Shown in pieces: positions 16,769 through 25,034 of a stretch of DNA of 64,000 nucleotides (positions within the stretch are counted from its first letter, which is position 1; each line of letters starts with the position of its first letter). Below the pieces are notes generated by a model. It ran no database searches. It was given only the letters and a program-made list of their open reading frames with translations, and had not been told where the DNA came from. This DNA is from Streptomyces luteogriseus. GTDB taxonomy: Bacteria; Actinomycetota; Actinomycetes; Streptomycetales; Streptomycetaceae. Both the position numbers and the translations under genes were made by a program. The stretch spans positions 6,138,001 to 6,202,000 of the forward strand of contig NZ_JACHMS010000001.1 in assembly GCF_014205055.1 (NCBI RefSeq), in the 5' to 3' direction.

Positions 16769-18238
16769 GTGACCGCTGAGGCCAGGGAGGCCGGGGCTCC
16801 GGAGGACCCCGCTGCCGACGGCTTGCGACCGCTCAATATCGCGCTCCTCACCTATAAAGGGAACCCGTTCTGCGGCGGACAGGGCGTCTATGTCCGGCAC
16901 CTCTCGCGTGAACTGGCCCGCCTCGGCCACCGGGTCGAGGTCATCGGTTCCCAGCCGTATCCCGTCCTCGACGAGGGCTACGACGGGCTGAGCCTCACCG
17001 AGCTGCCCAGCCTCGACCTGTACCGCCAGCCGGACCCCTTCCGCACGCCGGGGCGTGACGAGTACCGCGACTGGATCGACGCCCTCGAAGTCGCCACGAT
17101 GTGGACGGGCGGCTTCCCGGAACCTCTGACGTTCTCCCTGCGCGCCCGCCGCCATCTGCGCGCCCGGCGCGGCGAGTTCGACGTCGTGCACGACAACCAG
17201 ACCCTCGGCTACGGCCTGCTGGGCGATGTCGGCGCACCCTTGGTGACGACCATCCACCACCCCATCACCGTCGACCGGCAGTTGGAACTGGACGCGGCGG
17301 ACGGCTGGAAGCGGCGTGCCTCGGTGCGGCGCTGGTACGCCTTCACGCGCATGCAGAAGCGCGTCGCGCGCCGCCTGCCGTCCGTGCTCACCGTGTCCGG
17401 CACCTCGCAGCAGGAGATCGTCGACCACCTCGGTGTCCGGCGGGACCGCATCCACGTGGTCCACATCGGCGCCGACACCGACCTGTTCTCGCCCGATCCG
17501 TCGGTGCCGGTGGTGCCGGGCCGGATCGTGACGACGTCCAGCGCGGACGTGCCGCTGAAGGGCCTGGTGCACCTCGTCGAGGCGCTGGCCAAGGTCCGGA
17601 CCGAGCACCCCGGCGCCCATCTCGTCGTCGTCGGCAAGCGGCCCACCGAAGGGCCCGTCGCCCAGGCGATGGAGCGGTACGGCCTCGCCGACGCCGTCGA
17701 GTTCGTCAAGGGCATCTCCGACGCTGAACTCGTCGACCTGGTGCGCTCGGCGCAGGTGGCGTGCGTGCCGTCGCTCTACGAGGGCTTCTCGCTCCCGGCC
17801 GCCGAGGCCATGGCGACGGGCACGCCCCTGCTCGCCACGACCGGCGGCGCCATACCCGAGGTCGCCGGCCGCGACGGTGAGACCTGCCTGGCGGTACCGC
17901 CCGGCGACGCGGGCGCGCTGGCCGCCGGCCTGAGCCGCCTGCTGGCCGACCCGGACCTGCGAGCCCGCCTCGGCGCGGCCGGGCGGGAGCGGGTGCTGCG
18001 CCACTTCACCTGGGCCAGGGCGGCGGAGGGCACGGTGGCCCGCTACCGCGAGGCGATCGACAGGGCCGGCATCCGCGCCCTGCCGAGGCCTTCGGGCCGT
18101 TCGGCCCTCCCGACGGGCGCTGTCCCCGCGGCCCCCGCGAGTACGGCACCCGCGGTACCCGCAGGCACGGCAGGTGCTGTCTCCGCAGCCCCGGCAGATG
18201 TAGAAGGCGTCAACTCCGAAAGCAGGGCCACGTGCTGA
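16769..18238 (+). CDS. glycosyltransferase family 4
   Basis: The 489-residue protein is a GT-B retaining glycosyltransferase. The N-terminal half has NPFCGGQGVYVRHLSRELA (acceptor-side glycine loop) and EFDVVHDNQTLGYGLL; the C-terminal half has the nucleotide-sugar motif SLYEGFSLPAAEAMA (E-x7-E) and TPLLATTGGAIPEV. The C-terminal 60 residues are Ala/Pro-rich low-complexity. GTG 16769 follows GGGAGAAGGGGG. It overlaps the methyltransferase gene by 7 bp and so forms a coupled trio with it and the toroid gene. The acceptor is unknown; presence of a methyltransferase suggests a modified glycoconjugate or glycolipid. Confidence 0.9.
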   Translation: MTAEAREAGAPEDPAADGLRPLNIALLTYKGNPFCGGQGVYVRHLSRELARLGHRVEVIGSQPYPVLDEGYDGLSLTELPSLDLYRQPDPFRTPGRDEYRDWIDALEVATMWTGGFPEPLTFSLRARRHLRARRGEFDVVHDNQTLGYGLLGDVGAPLVTTIHHPITVDRQLELDAADGWKRRASVRRWYAFTRMQKRVARRLPSVLTVSGTSQQEIVDHLGVRRDRIHVVHIGADTDLFSPDPSVPVVPGRIVTTSSADVPLKGLVHLVEALAKVRTEHPGAHLVVVGKRPTEGPVAQAMERYGLADAVEFVKGISDAELVDLVRSAQVACVPSLYEGFSLPAAEAMATGTPLLATTGGAIPEVAGRDGETCLAVPPGDAGALAAGLSRLLADPDLRARLGAAGRERVLRHFTWARAAEGTVARYREAIDRAGIRALPRPSGRSALPTGAVPAAPASTAPAVPAGTAGAVSAAPADVEGVNSESRATC

Positions 18239-18981
18239 CCGTCGACTTCTCCCGGTTCCCGCTCGCCCCGGGTGATCGTGTCCTGGATCTCGGCTGTGGT
18301 GCCGGGCGGCACGCCTTCGAGTGCTACCGGCGTGGCGCGCAGGTCGTGGCGCTGGACCAGAACGCCGAGGAGATCCGCGAGGTCGCGAAGTGGTTCGCGG
18401 CGATGAAGGAAGCCGGCGAGGCCCCCGACGGCGCCACCGCCACGGCGATGGAGGGCGACGCCCTCGCGCTGCCCTTCCCCGACGAGTCCTTCGACGTCGT
18501 GATCATCTCCGAGGTGATGGAGCACATCCCGGACGACAAGGGCGTCCTCGCGGAGATGGTGCGCGTGCTCAAGCCCGGCGGGCGCATCGCCGTCACCGTC
18601 CCGCGCTACGGCCCCGAGAAGGTCTGCTGGAGCCTCTCCGACGCCTACCACGAGGTCGAGGGCGGCCACATCCGCATCTACAAGGCGGACGAACTGCTGG
18701 AGAAGATCCGCGAGGCCGGCCTGGAGCCCTACGGCACGCACCACGCCCACGCCCTGCACTCGCCCTACTGGTGGCTCAAGTGCGCGTTCGGCGTCGACAA
18801 CGACAAGGCGCTGCCGGTGCGGGCGTACCACAAGCTGCTCGTCTGGGACATCATGAAGAAGCCGCTGGCCACCCGCGTCGCCGAGCAGGCGCTGAACCCG
18901 CTGATCGGCAAGAGCTTCGTGGCGTACGCGACCAAACCGCACCTGCCGCGTCTGGCCGACACCGGGGCGGACGCCAAGTGA
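18232..18981 (+). CDS. class I SAM-dependent methyltransferase (Methyltransf_11 type)
   Basis: A 249-residue enzyme with motif I RVLDLGCGAGRHAFE (about residue 18), an acidic loop VALDQNAEEIREV, and the post-motif SFDVVIISEVMEHIPDD, followed by LKPGGRIAVTVPRYGPE. The start is GTG 18232, inside the last codons of the glycosyltransferase. Its own stop overlaps the next gene by 4 bp (GTGA), so translation is probably coupled through all three. The conserved set implies the enzyme methylates the product of the glycosyltransferase or a polyprenyl-linked intermediate, but the substrate is not known from sequence. Confidence 0.88.
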   Translation: MLTVDFSRFPLAPGDRVLDLGCGAGRHAFECYRRGAQVVALDQNAEEIREVAKWFAAMKEAGEAPDGATATAMEGDALALPFPDESFDVVIISEVMEHIPDDKGVLAEMVRVLKPGGRIAVTVPRYGPEKVCWSLSDAYHEVEGGHIRIYKADELLEKIREAGLEPYGTHHAHALHSPYWWLKCAFGVDNDKALPVRAYHKLLVWDIMKKPLATRVAEQALNPLIGKSFVAYATKPHLPRLADTGADAK

Positions 18982-20048
18982 CCACTCCCCGGACGGAACA
19001 TCTGGTCCTGCCCGGGGTCCTCACCGCGGAGGAGGCCGCCGCGACCGTCGCCGGCATCCTCGCCGTGCAGCGCGAGGACGGTGCGATCCCGTGGTTCCGG
19101 GGGCACCACCTCGACCCGTGGGACCACGTCGAGGCGGCCATGGCCCTGGACGCGGCCGGTGAGCACGAGGCCGCCGAGCGGGCCTACCTGTGGCTGGCCA
19201 GGCACCAGAACGAGGACGGCTCCTGGTACGCCGCCTACACCGACGGCGAGTTCGACGCGGTCACCGACCGGGGCCGGGAGACCAACTTCGTCGCCTACAT
19301 AGCCGTCGGCGTCTGGCACCACCACCTCTCCACCGGCGACGACGCGTTCCTGGACCGGATGTGGCCGGCGGTGTACGCGGCGGTGGAGTTCGTGCTCCGC
19401 CTCCAGCAGCCCGGCGGGCAGATCGGCTGGCGCCGCGACGACGACGGTACGGAGACGACGGACGCGCTGCTGACGGGCAGCTCCTCCATCCACCACGCGC
19501 TGCGCTGCGCACTGGCCATCGCCGAGCAGCGGGAAGAGGCGCAGCCCGACTGGGAGCTGGCGGCGGGTGCGCTGCGGCACGCCATACGCCACCACCCCGA
19601 GCGGTTCCTCGACAAGAACCGCTACTCGATGGACTGGTACTACCCGGTGCTCGGCGGTGCGCTGACCGGCGCGGAGGCCAAGGCCCGGATCGAGGAGGAC
19701 TGGGACCGGTTCGTCGTCCCGGGGCTCGGCGTGCGGTGCGTGGTGCCCAACCCGTGGGTGACGGGGGGTGAATCGGCCGAACTCGCGCTCGCACTGTGGG
19801 CGATGGGGGAATCCGACCGGGCGCTGGAGATCCTGCAGTCGATCCAGCACCTGCGGGACGAGGACAGCGGGCTGTACTGGACGGGGTACGTCTTCGACGA
19901 CGGCGCCATCTGGCCGCGGGAGTTGACCACATGGACCGCGGGATCGCTGTTGCTGGCCGTGGCCGCGCTGGGTGGGCACGAGGCGACGTGCCAGGTCTTC
20001 GGTGGTGCGGAGCTGCCTGTCGGGCTCGAGTCGGACTGCTGCGCGTAG
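18978..20048 (+). CDS. prenyltransferase/squalene-oxidase-repeat-like (alpha/alpha-toroid) protein
   Basis: The 356-residue cytosolic protein contains QREDGAIPWF and RHQNEDGSWYAAY turns typical of alpha/alpha-toroid enzymes, and a NRYSMDWYYPVLGGAL segment resembling glycosidase-like (six-hairpin) folds. No DDxD squalene-cyclase motif is visible, so cyclase chemistry is doubtful; it may be a glucoamylase-like or simply ligand-binding toroid. It starts with GTG overlapping the methyltransferase stop. Co-occurrence with a GT4 and a methyltransferase in one coupled unit argues for a shared pathway. It is not related at a glance to the secreted toroid of the riboswitch operon beyond the fold-type repeats. 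Confidence 0.72.
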   Translation: MTTPRTEHLVLPGVLTAEEAAATVAGILAVQREDGAIPWFRGHHLDPWDHVEAAMALDAAGEHEAAERAYLWLARHQNEDGSWYAAYTDGEFDAVTDRGRETNFVAYIAVGVWHHHLSTGDDAFLDRMWPAVYAAVEFVLRLQQPGGQIGWRRDDDGTETTDALLTGSSSIHHALRCALAIAEQREEAQPDWELAAGALRHAIRHHPERFLDKNRYSMDWYYPVLGGALTGAEAKARIEEDWDRFVVPGLGVRCVVPNPWVTGGESAELALALWAMGESDRALEILQSIQHLRDEDSGLYWTGYVFDDGAIWPRELTTWTAGSLLLAVAALGGHEATCQVFGGAELPVGLESDCCA

Positions 20049-20154
20049 GGCTCGTCCGGCGGATCACGGGCCGGGCCGGAGCCGGCGGAGGCGAGGACCG
20101 GCGGGTGCCGTATTCGTGTTGACCGCCCCCGGCAGGCAGTGCTGGAGTCGGCAC

Positions 20155-20895
20155 GTGGACAGCATCCCCGCCAACCGGCGGCTCTGGAACCGGATCAGCA
20201 GCGCCTACCAGCACCGGCACGACCCGCACATCGGCGCCGCACCCCGGCTGTGGGGCATGTACTCCATCCCCGACGCGCACCTGCACGCCCTGGGCGACGT
20301 CACCGGCAAGCGCGTCCTCGAACTCGGCTGCGGCGCCGGCCAGTGGTCCAGGGCGCTCGCCGCCGAGGGCGCCGTCGTGGTCGGGCTCGACCTGTCCGAA
20401 GCCCAACTCGCCGCAGCGGCCGGCGCGATGGGAGCGGCCCGCTACGCGCTGGTGCAGGGCGCCGCCGAACACCTCCCCTTCGCCGCCGACAGCTTCGACC
20501 TGGTGTTCTGCGACTTCGGTGGGCTCAGCTGGGCACCTCCGCACCTGGCCGTCCCGCAGGCCGCACGCGTCCTGGGCCGCGGCGGGCGCCTGGTGTTCAA
20601 CGTCGCCAGCCCATGGTTCGAAGCGTGCTACGACGAAGCCGCCGGCCGCGTGACCACGACGCTGCGGCAGGACTACTTCGGGCTGAACACCATCGCCGAA
20701 GGCGACGGCGCGACCAGCTATCAGCTCACCTACGGTGACTGGGTCAGGGTCCTGCGCGGCGCGGGTCTCGTCATCGACGACCTCATCGAGCCGCGGCCCG
20801 AACCCGGAACACCCAACGGCTACAACGAAACCGACCCACCCGACTGGGCACACCGCTGGCCGGCGGAGCTGCTCTGGGTGACCCACAAGCCGTGA
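20155..20895 (+). CDS. class I SAM-dependent methyltransferase
   Basis: This 246-residue methyltransferase has motif I RVLELGCGAGQWSRAL (about residue 49), VVVGLDLSEAQLAAA, the FDLVFCDFGGLSWAPP motif and LGRGGRLVFNVASPWF. It starts at GTG 20155 with GGAG upstream; the longer open frame reaches back into the preceding gene and is not supported by a ribosome site. It is separated from the trio by about 105 bp, so may have its own promoter. Substrate unknown; the N-terminal RISSAYQHRHDPHIG segment is typical of a broad actinobacterial small-molecule methyltransferase group. Confidence 0.84.
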   Translation: MDSIPANRRLWNRISSAYQHRHDPHIGAAPRLWGMYSIPDAHLHALGDVTGKRVLELGCGAGQWSRALAAEGAVVVGLDLSEAQLAAAAGAMGAARYALVQGAAEHLPFAADSFDLVFCDFGGLSWAPPHLAVPQAARVLGRGGRLVFNVASPWFEACYDEAAGRVTTTLRQDYFGLNTIAEGDGATSYQLTYGDWVRVLRGAGLVIDDLIEPRPEPGTPNGYNETDPPDWAHRWPAELLWVTHKP

Positions 20896-20934
20896 GCTCC
20901 GCCGCGCCGAGACGTGCAGGCACCCACCGCGTTC

Positions 20935-21228
20935 TCAGTGGCGGTGGGCGCGACTGGCTATCGCGTGGCCTATGAACAGGTAGACCACCGCCGCGAGGCC
21001 GTAGCCGCAGACCACTCGGGCCCAGGCCTCGTCGAACGTGAACAGGTCGTGCGACCAGCCGGCGAGCCAGCGGGCCGCGTCGTGGATGAACTGGACGAAC
21101 GAGTTGCCGGGGTTGGCGTCCAGCAGGTACATCAGGATCCAGAGACCCAGGATGAGGGCCATGATGTCGGCCACGACCGCGACGATCGTGCCGGCCTGAT
21201 TCGCACCATTGCGATAACGAGGGGACAT
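20935..21228 (-). CDS. small two-helix membrane protein
   Basis: A 97-residue protein with two membrane spans: TIVAVVADIMALILGLWILMY near the N-terminus and VVCGYGLAAVVYLFIGHAIA near the C-terminus, with an amphipathic Trp-rich loop between (AARWLAGWSHDLFTF). ATG 21228 has GGAGAG upstream. Similar small proteins are conserved in Streptomyces, with no known function. It is divergent from the VWA operon, sharing the 185-bp promoter region with it. Confidence 0.72.
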   Translation of the reverse strand: MSPRYRNGANQAGTIVAVVADIMALILGLWILMYLLDANPGNSFVQFIHDAARWLAGWSHDLFTFDEAWARVVCGYGLAAVVYLFIGHAIASRAHRH

Positions 21229-21412
21229 ACTCTCCGGATTGCCCTTGAACTCTGAATGAAACCCGGCCGGGTGAGCCGTGTCCGCCGGCCCCCTCCGCGC
21301 GCTTCCCCGTACGGCCAACCCACGTTCTCCGAAGGGGCGTTCGGGGTACACCCGCATCACCGACGATCCTGGCCCGGCCACTCGGGGAGGACGCCGGTGT
21401 CACGGGGGGAGC

Positions 21413-22660
21413 ATGCAGGTGCCCGCGAACAGACCCGCCACCGAAGAGCCGCGGCTGACCGTCACCAGACCCCCGCGCCGACGCCTGCGCAGAGCGCTGG
21501 CGTCGGCGCTGCCCGTCCCGGTCGTCGGGCTGGCCCTGCTCGTGGCCTCCGGGAACCTGCTGCTGCCGCTGCGGCAGGTGGTCACCATCGAGGCCAAGAT
21601 GGCCTCGAAGCGGGACTTCTTCCAGGACCCCGTCGTCGAGCGGCTGCTGATGAAGCACGGCTTCCGCGTGCACATCACCAACATGGGCTCGCGTGAGATC
21701 GCCAAGCAGGACTACGAGGGATACGACGTCGTCTTCCCCTCCGGCCAGCCGGCCGCCGACCTGATCAGCAGGGAGCGCGCCCGGGCGAACCGCCCGGTGC
21801 TGCTGTACCGCCCGTTCGTCAGCCCCATCGTGCTGGCCACCTACCGGGACTACGCCGAGGTGCTCACGGCGGAAGGCGTCGCGAAGCGCCTCCCCGGCCC
21901 GGCAGACAGGCCGATGTACTACACCCTCGACATGCGGAAGTTCATCGACCTGGCCCGGGGCAAGAGGGCGGGCGTCCGGCGCGACCCCGGCAACGGCTAC
22001 CGCTGGGACGAGATCGACCGCGACGACCGCGTCCGCAACGGCAACAAGATCCTCGCCCAGACCTCGGACATCTGCGAAGCCAACTCCGCCGGCACCTACC
22101 TCGGACTCGTGGCGTTCGTCGAGCACGGGAACGACGCCCCGGACGACGAGGCCGAGGCGGAGCGGCTCGCCCGGAAGATCAAGCCGCTCCTCGTCGAACA
22201 GGGCCTGCCGTCGTCCGAACGGGCCGAGACGTATCTGTCACCCGACGGGCAGAGCATCGCCCCGGTGACGGTGATCTACGAGCACCAGTTCCTCGCCCAC
22301 CAGATCGGGCGCCAGGCCGAGAAGGGCGCGACCGACGACGAGCGCGTCCTGCTCTACCCGTCCACCCGGTTCGTCACCGAACCCCAGCTCGTCGCCCTGA
22401 CCGGCGAGGGTGCCCGGCTCGGCGAACTCGTCACCAAGGACCCCGAACTCCAGCACCGTGCCATGGAGTTGGGCTTCCGGGCCCGCAACGCCGACGGCGG
22501 CGCGACCGGCGACGAGCTCGCCCGCTTCCTCACCGAGCGGCACATCCCGGTGCCCACCACCTCCTCCGACGACACCCGGGCGGTGCTGCCCAGCCTGCCC
22601 CTGCTGGAGAAGATGATCGAGATCGTCGGAGACTGCCAGGACCGGGCGGGCAGCCGGTGA
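21413..22660 (+). CDS. membrane-anchored extracytoplasmic binding-protein-like protein (VWA operon, gene 1)
   Basis: The 415-residue product has a basic N-terminus, one membrane helix (about residues 28-50, VVGLALLVASGNLLLPL) and an outward soluble domain with periplasmic-binding features: IEAKMASKRDFFQD, YDVVFPSGQPAADLI, a YRPFVSPIVLATYRDYAEVL segment and APVTVIYEHQFLAHQ. A cluster of charged residues follows the first lobe. ATG 21413 follows GGGGGGA. It overlaps gene 2 by 4 bp (GTGA). I recognise the overall type, an extracytoplasmic substrate-binding-like fold, but not a named family. It most likely works with the VWA lipoprotein at the cell surface. Confidence 0.72.
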   Translation: MQVPANRPATEEPRLTVTRPPRRRLRRALASALPVPVVGLALLVASGNLLLPLRQVVTIEAKMASKRDFFQDPVVERLLMKHGFRVHITNMGSREIAKQDYEGYDVVFPSGQPAADLISRERARANRPVLLYRPFVSPIVLATYRDYAEVLTAEGVAKRLPGPADRPMYYTLDMRKFIDLARGKRAGVRRDPGNGYRWDEIDRDDRVRNGNKILAQTSDICEANSAGTYLGLVAFVEHGNDAPDDEAEAERLARKIKPLLVEQGLPSSERAETYLSPDGQSIAPVTVIYEHQFLAHQIGRQAEKGATDDERVLLYPSTRFVTEPQLVALTGEGARLGELVTKDPELQHRAMELGFRARNADGGATGDELARFLTERHIPVPTTSSDDTRAVLPSLPLLEKMIEIVGDCQDRAGSR

Positions 22661-24222
22661 GGCGCGGCTGGAGCCTGCCGGCGCTCTGCCTGGCGCTCGT
22701 CGCCGGCTTCCTCACCGCCTGCTCGGGCGGCGGCGGTGACGACCCGGTCCGGCTGCGCGTGCTCGCCGGCCCCGAACTCGCCGTACTCGCGCCGCTGCTG
22801 GGCGAGTTGAAGGACGAGACCGGTGTCGACCTGCGCCTCGACCTCCGGGCCGACGCCGAGACCGAGGCCCCGGATCGCGGCCGGTACGACCTCGCGTGGC
22901 TGTCCTCCGACAGCTATCTGCGTCTCACCGGCAAGAACGCGGTCCGGGGGCTGCAGCGCACACCCACCATGACGTCCCCCGTGGTCATCGGCCTGAAGCC
23001 GGACGCGGCGCGACGGCTTCACGCCGGAGTGCCCGGCTCCCGGCTCAGCTGGGCCGACCTCGCCGACGCCGCCGCCACCGGCACCGTCCGCTTCGGCATG
23101 GCCGACCCGGGGCACGCCGGCAGCGGACTCGCCGCCCTTGTCGGTGTCGCCACCGCCGCGGCCGGCACCGGAGCCGCGCTGCGCCCCGAGGACGTCTCCT
23201 GCGACCGGCTGCGCGGCTTCCGCTCCGGCCAGACCCTCACCGCCGACACCGGCCCCGCCCTCGTCGAGGCCTACGCCGACCACCAGGACGAGGCGAACGC
23301 CCTCATCACGTACGAGTCCGATCTGCTCGCCCTCAACGCCTCCGGCCGCCTCGACGACCGTCTGGAGATCGTCCGTCCCGTGGACGGCACGGTCCTGGCG
23401 GACTTCCCGCTGCTCCTGCTGGACCCGGCCCGGCGCACCGCGTACGACAAGGTCACGCAGTGGCTGCGGCGCGACTCGGTGCAGCGGCAGATCATGCGGC
23501 ACACGCTGCGCCGTCCCGTGAACACGACCGTCACCCGGGAGGCACGGTTGCGCGAACCGGTCGGCAACGCCCTCTTCTACCCCGACCGGCCCGTCGTCCT
23601 CGAAACCCTGTTGACGGACTACGGCGACCCCGACCGGCGCACCACCAGCCAGGTGGTCTTCCTGCTCGACTTCTCCGGCTCGATGCGCGGCGCCCGGATG
23701 GCCGCCCTGCGCGAGGCCTTCGCCGGGCTCAGCGGCGCGGACCCCTCGGCCTCCGGCAAGTTCACCCGCTTCCACCGGGGCGAGCGGCTCACCGTCGTCC
23801 GGTTCGGCGGCCGGGTGCTGGGAGAGAAGACCGTCACCGTCACCGGCCCGAAGGACCTGACGGCCCTCGCCGACACCGTCGCCCGGGGCGGCTACGGCGA
23901 CGCCACCGCCGTATGGTCCGCCCTCGACCACGGCTACCGCACCGCCGCCCGCGCACTGGCCGCCGACCCCGACCGCTCCGTCTCGCTCGTCCTGATGACC
24001 GACGGCGAGAACAACGCGGGCCTGCCCTATGCGGAGTTCGTACGCCGCCACCGGGCGCTGCCCGCCGCCGTGCGCGACGCCGTCCACACCTACCCCGTCC
24101 ACTTCGGCGACGCCGACGCCGGTGAGCTGCGGCGCGCGGCGCGGAGAACGGGCGGACGGATGGTGGACGCCGCCGACTCGTCCCTTTCCGAGGCTTTCAA
24201 GGAGATCCGTGGCTGTCACTGA
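22657..24222 (+). CDS. lipoprotein with binding-protein-like domain fused to a VWA domain (VWA operon, gene 2)
   Basis: The 521-residue protein has a lipoprotein signal ending LVAGFLTACSGGGG (lipobox LTAC), so it is tethered outside the membrane. Residues 30-290 resemble an ABC solute-binding protein (VRLRVLAGPELAVLAPLL, DLAWLSSDSYLRLTG, VVIGLKPDAARRL). Residues 325-515 form a von Willebrand A domain with an intact MIDAS start VVFLLDFSGSMRGARM and later LVLMTDGENNAGLPY. VWA domains of this kind bind proteins or act in metal-dependent assembly. The fusion implies ligand-sensing combined with adhesion or complex assembly. GTG 22657 overlaps gene 1 and its end overlaps gene 3 by 14 bp. Confidence 0.85.
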   Translation: MRRGWSLPALCLALVAGFLTACSGGGGDDPVRLRVLAGPELAVLAPLLGELKDETGVDLRLDLRADAETEAPDRGRYDLAWLSSDSYLRLTGKNAVRGLQRTPTMTSPVVIGLKPDAARRLHAGVPGSRLSWADLADAAATGTVRFGMADPGHAGSGLAALVGVATAAAGTGAALRPEDVSCDRLRGFRSGQTLTADTGPALVEAYADHQDEANALITYESDLLALNASGRLDDRLEIVRPVDGTVLADFPLLLLDPARRTAYDKVTQWLRRDSVQRQIMRHTLRRPVNTTVTREARLREPVGNALFYPDRPVVLETLLTDYGDPDRRTTSQVVFLLDFSGSMRGARMAALREAFAGLSGADPSASGKFTRFHRGERLTVVRFGGRVLGEKTVTVTGPKDLTALADTVARGGYGDATAVWSALDHGYRTAARALAADPDRSVSLVLMTDGENNAGLPYAEFVRRHRALPAAVRDAVHTYPVHFGDADAGELRRAARRTGGRMVDAADSSLSEAFKEIRGCH

Positions 24223-24958
24223 CGCACTGTGGTGGAGCCTGTGGTGGCCGTGGATGACGGTCTGGCTGGCGACGGCCGCCGGCGCGGTGGTGCTCGTGGT
24301 GGTCCTGGCGCGCCATGCCCGGGAGCGGCGCAGGCACCTGCGGCGCTGGCAGTCGGCGTACAGCATCTGCCTGTACCTGGACGAGCAGGCGGTGATGGAC
24401 CTGTGGGAGCTCGGCAACTACCGGTCCGCGCTGGAGGAGGCCGTCGAGCTGCGGACGAAGGTCGACACGAGCGTCGGCTTCTGGAGCCGGGTGATGACGT
24501 GGCTGTTCCGGTTCCGGCTGAAACGGGACGTCAGCCAGGAGACGTTCCGCAAGTTCGTGCGCAAGGACAAGCCGATCAACGTGATCGGCGTCGTCATGGA
24601 GGCTTTCGACCGGGCCGACGCCATCGTGCACGCCGACCTGACCACACTGACGGTCGTCCCGAACCGGAACCTCGCCCACAACCTCGCGGACGGCCGCGCG
24701 GTGACCCTGAGCCGCATCGGTGAGTTCGTCTCCGTCAAAGGGGTGTTCACCCGCGTGCCGGATGCGGCGGAGGGATTCGTCCTGCGGGCCGAGTACGGCG
24801 CCGAACAACCCCCGGTGTACATGCGCGTCGTGGCCCCCGGGGACGCGCGCCGCTCGATCCCGGCCGGCTCCTTCACGGCCCGCTGCCTCGGCAAGATGAC
24901 CGGCTGGCGCGAGGACACCCGCGAGGTGACGCTGGAGGCGATCGCGATCTTCTGGTGA
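24209..24958 (+). CDS. unrecognised membrane-anchored protein (VWA operon, gene 3)
   Basis: The 249-residue product starts at GTG 24209, AAGGAG 4 bp upstream, overlapping gene 2. It has one N-terminal membrane helix (WMTVWLATAAGAVVLVVVLA) followed by a very basic RHARERRRHLRRW stretch, so the remaining 200 residues should be cytosolic. That domain contains AYSICLYLDEQAVMDLWEL, which recalls DUF6414-type N-termini, and DLTTLTVVPNRNLAHNLADG plus a beta-rich C-terminus ending ATIAIFW-like. I am unsure of family. With genes 1 and 2 outside and this protein inside, the operon could signal or move material across the membrane. Confidence 0.7.
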   Translation: MAVTDALWWSLWWPWMTVWLATAAGAVVLVVVLARHARERRRHLRRWQSAYSICLYLDEQAVMDLWELGNYRSALEEAVELRTKVDTSVGFWSRVMTWLFRFRLKRDVSQETFRKFVRKDKPINVIGVVMEAFDRADAIVHADLTTLTVVPNRNLAHNLADGRAVTLSRIGEFVSVKGVFTRVPDAAEGFVLRAEYGAEQPPVYMRVVAPGDARRSIPAGSFTARCLGKMTGWREDTREVTLEAIAIFW

Positions 24959-24960
24959 CG

Positions 24961-25034
24961 CCGCCGCTCACCGGGTCGCCGCTCCCAGGGTCGCCGCTCC
25001 CAGGGTCGCCGCTCACCCGGTCGCCGTTCACCGG
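24961..25034. repeat. 15-bp tandem repeat at the end of the LLM gene
   Basis: About five units of a 15-bp sequence (core GTCGCCGCTCCCAGG, two exact copies at 24975-25004 with diverged flanking copies) separate the VWA operon and the convergent LLM oxidoreductase, and reach into the last codons of the latter. This is a likely replication-slippage array with no other function visible. Confidence 0.75.

Noticed and set aside
24961..25034. Tandem 15-bp units considered as a CRISPR array
   Set aside because: Units abut without unique spacers, so it is a simple tandem repeat.
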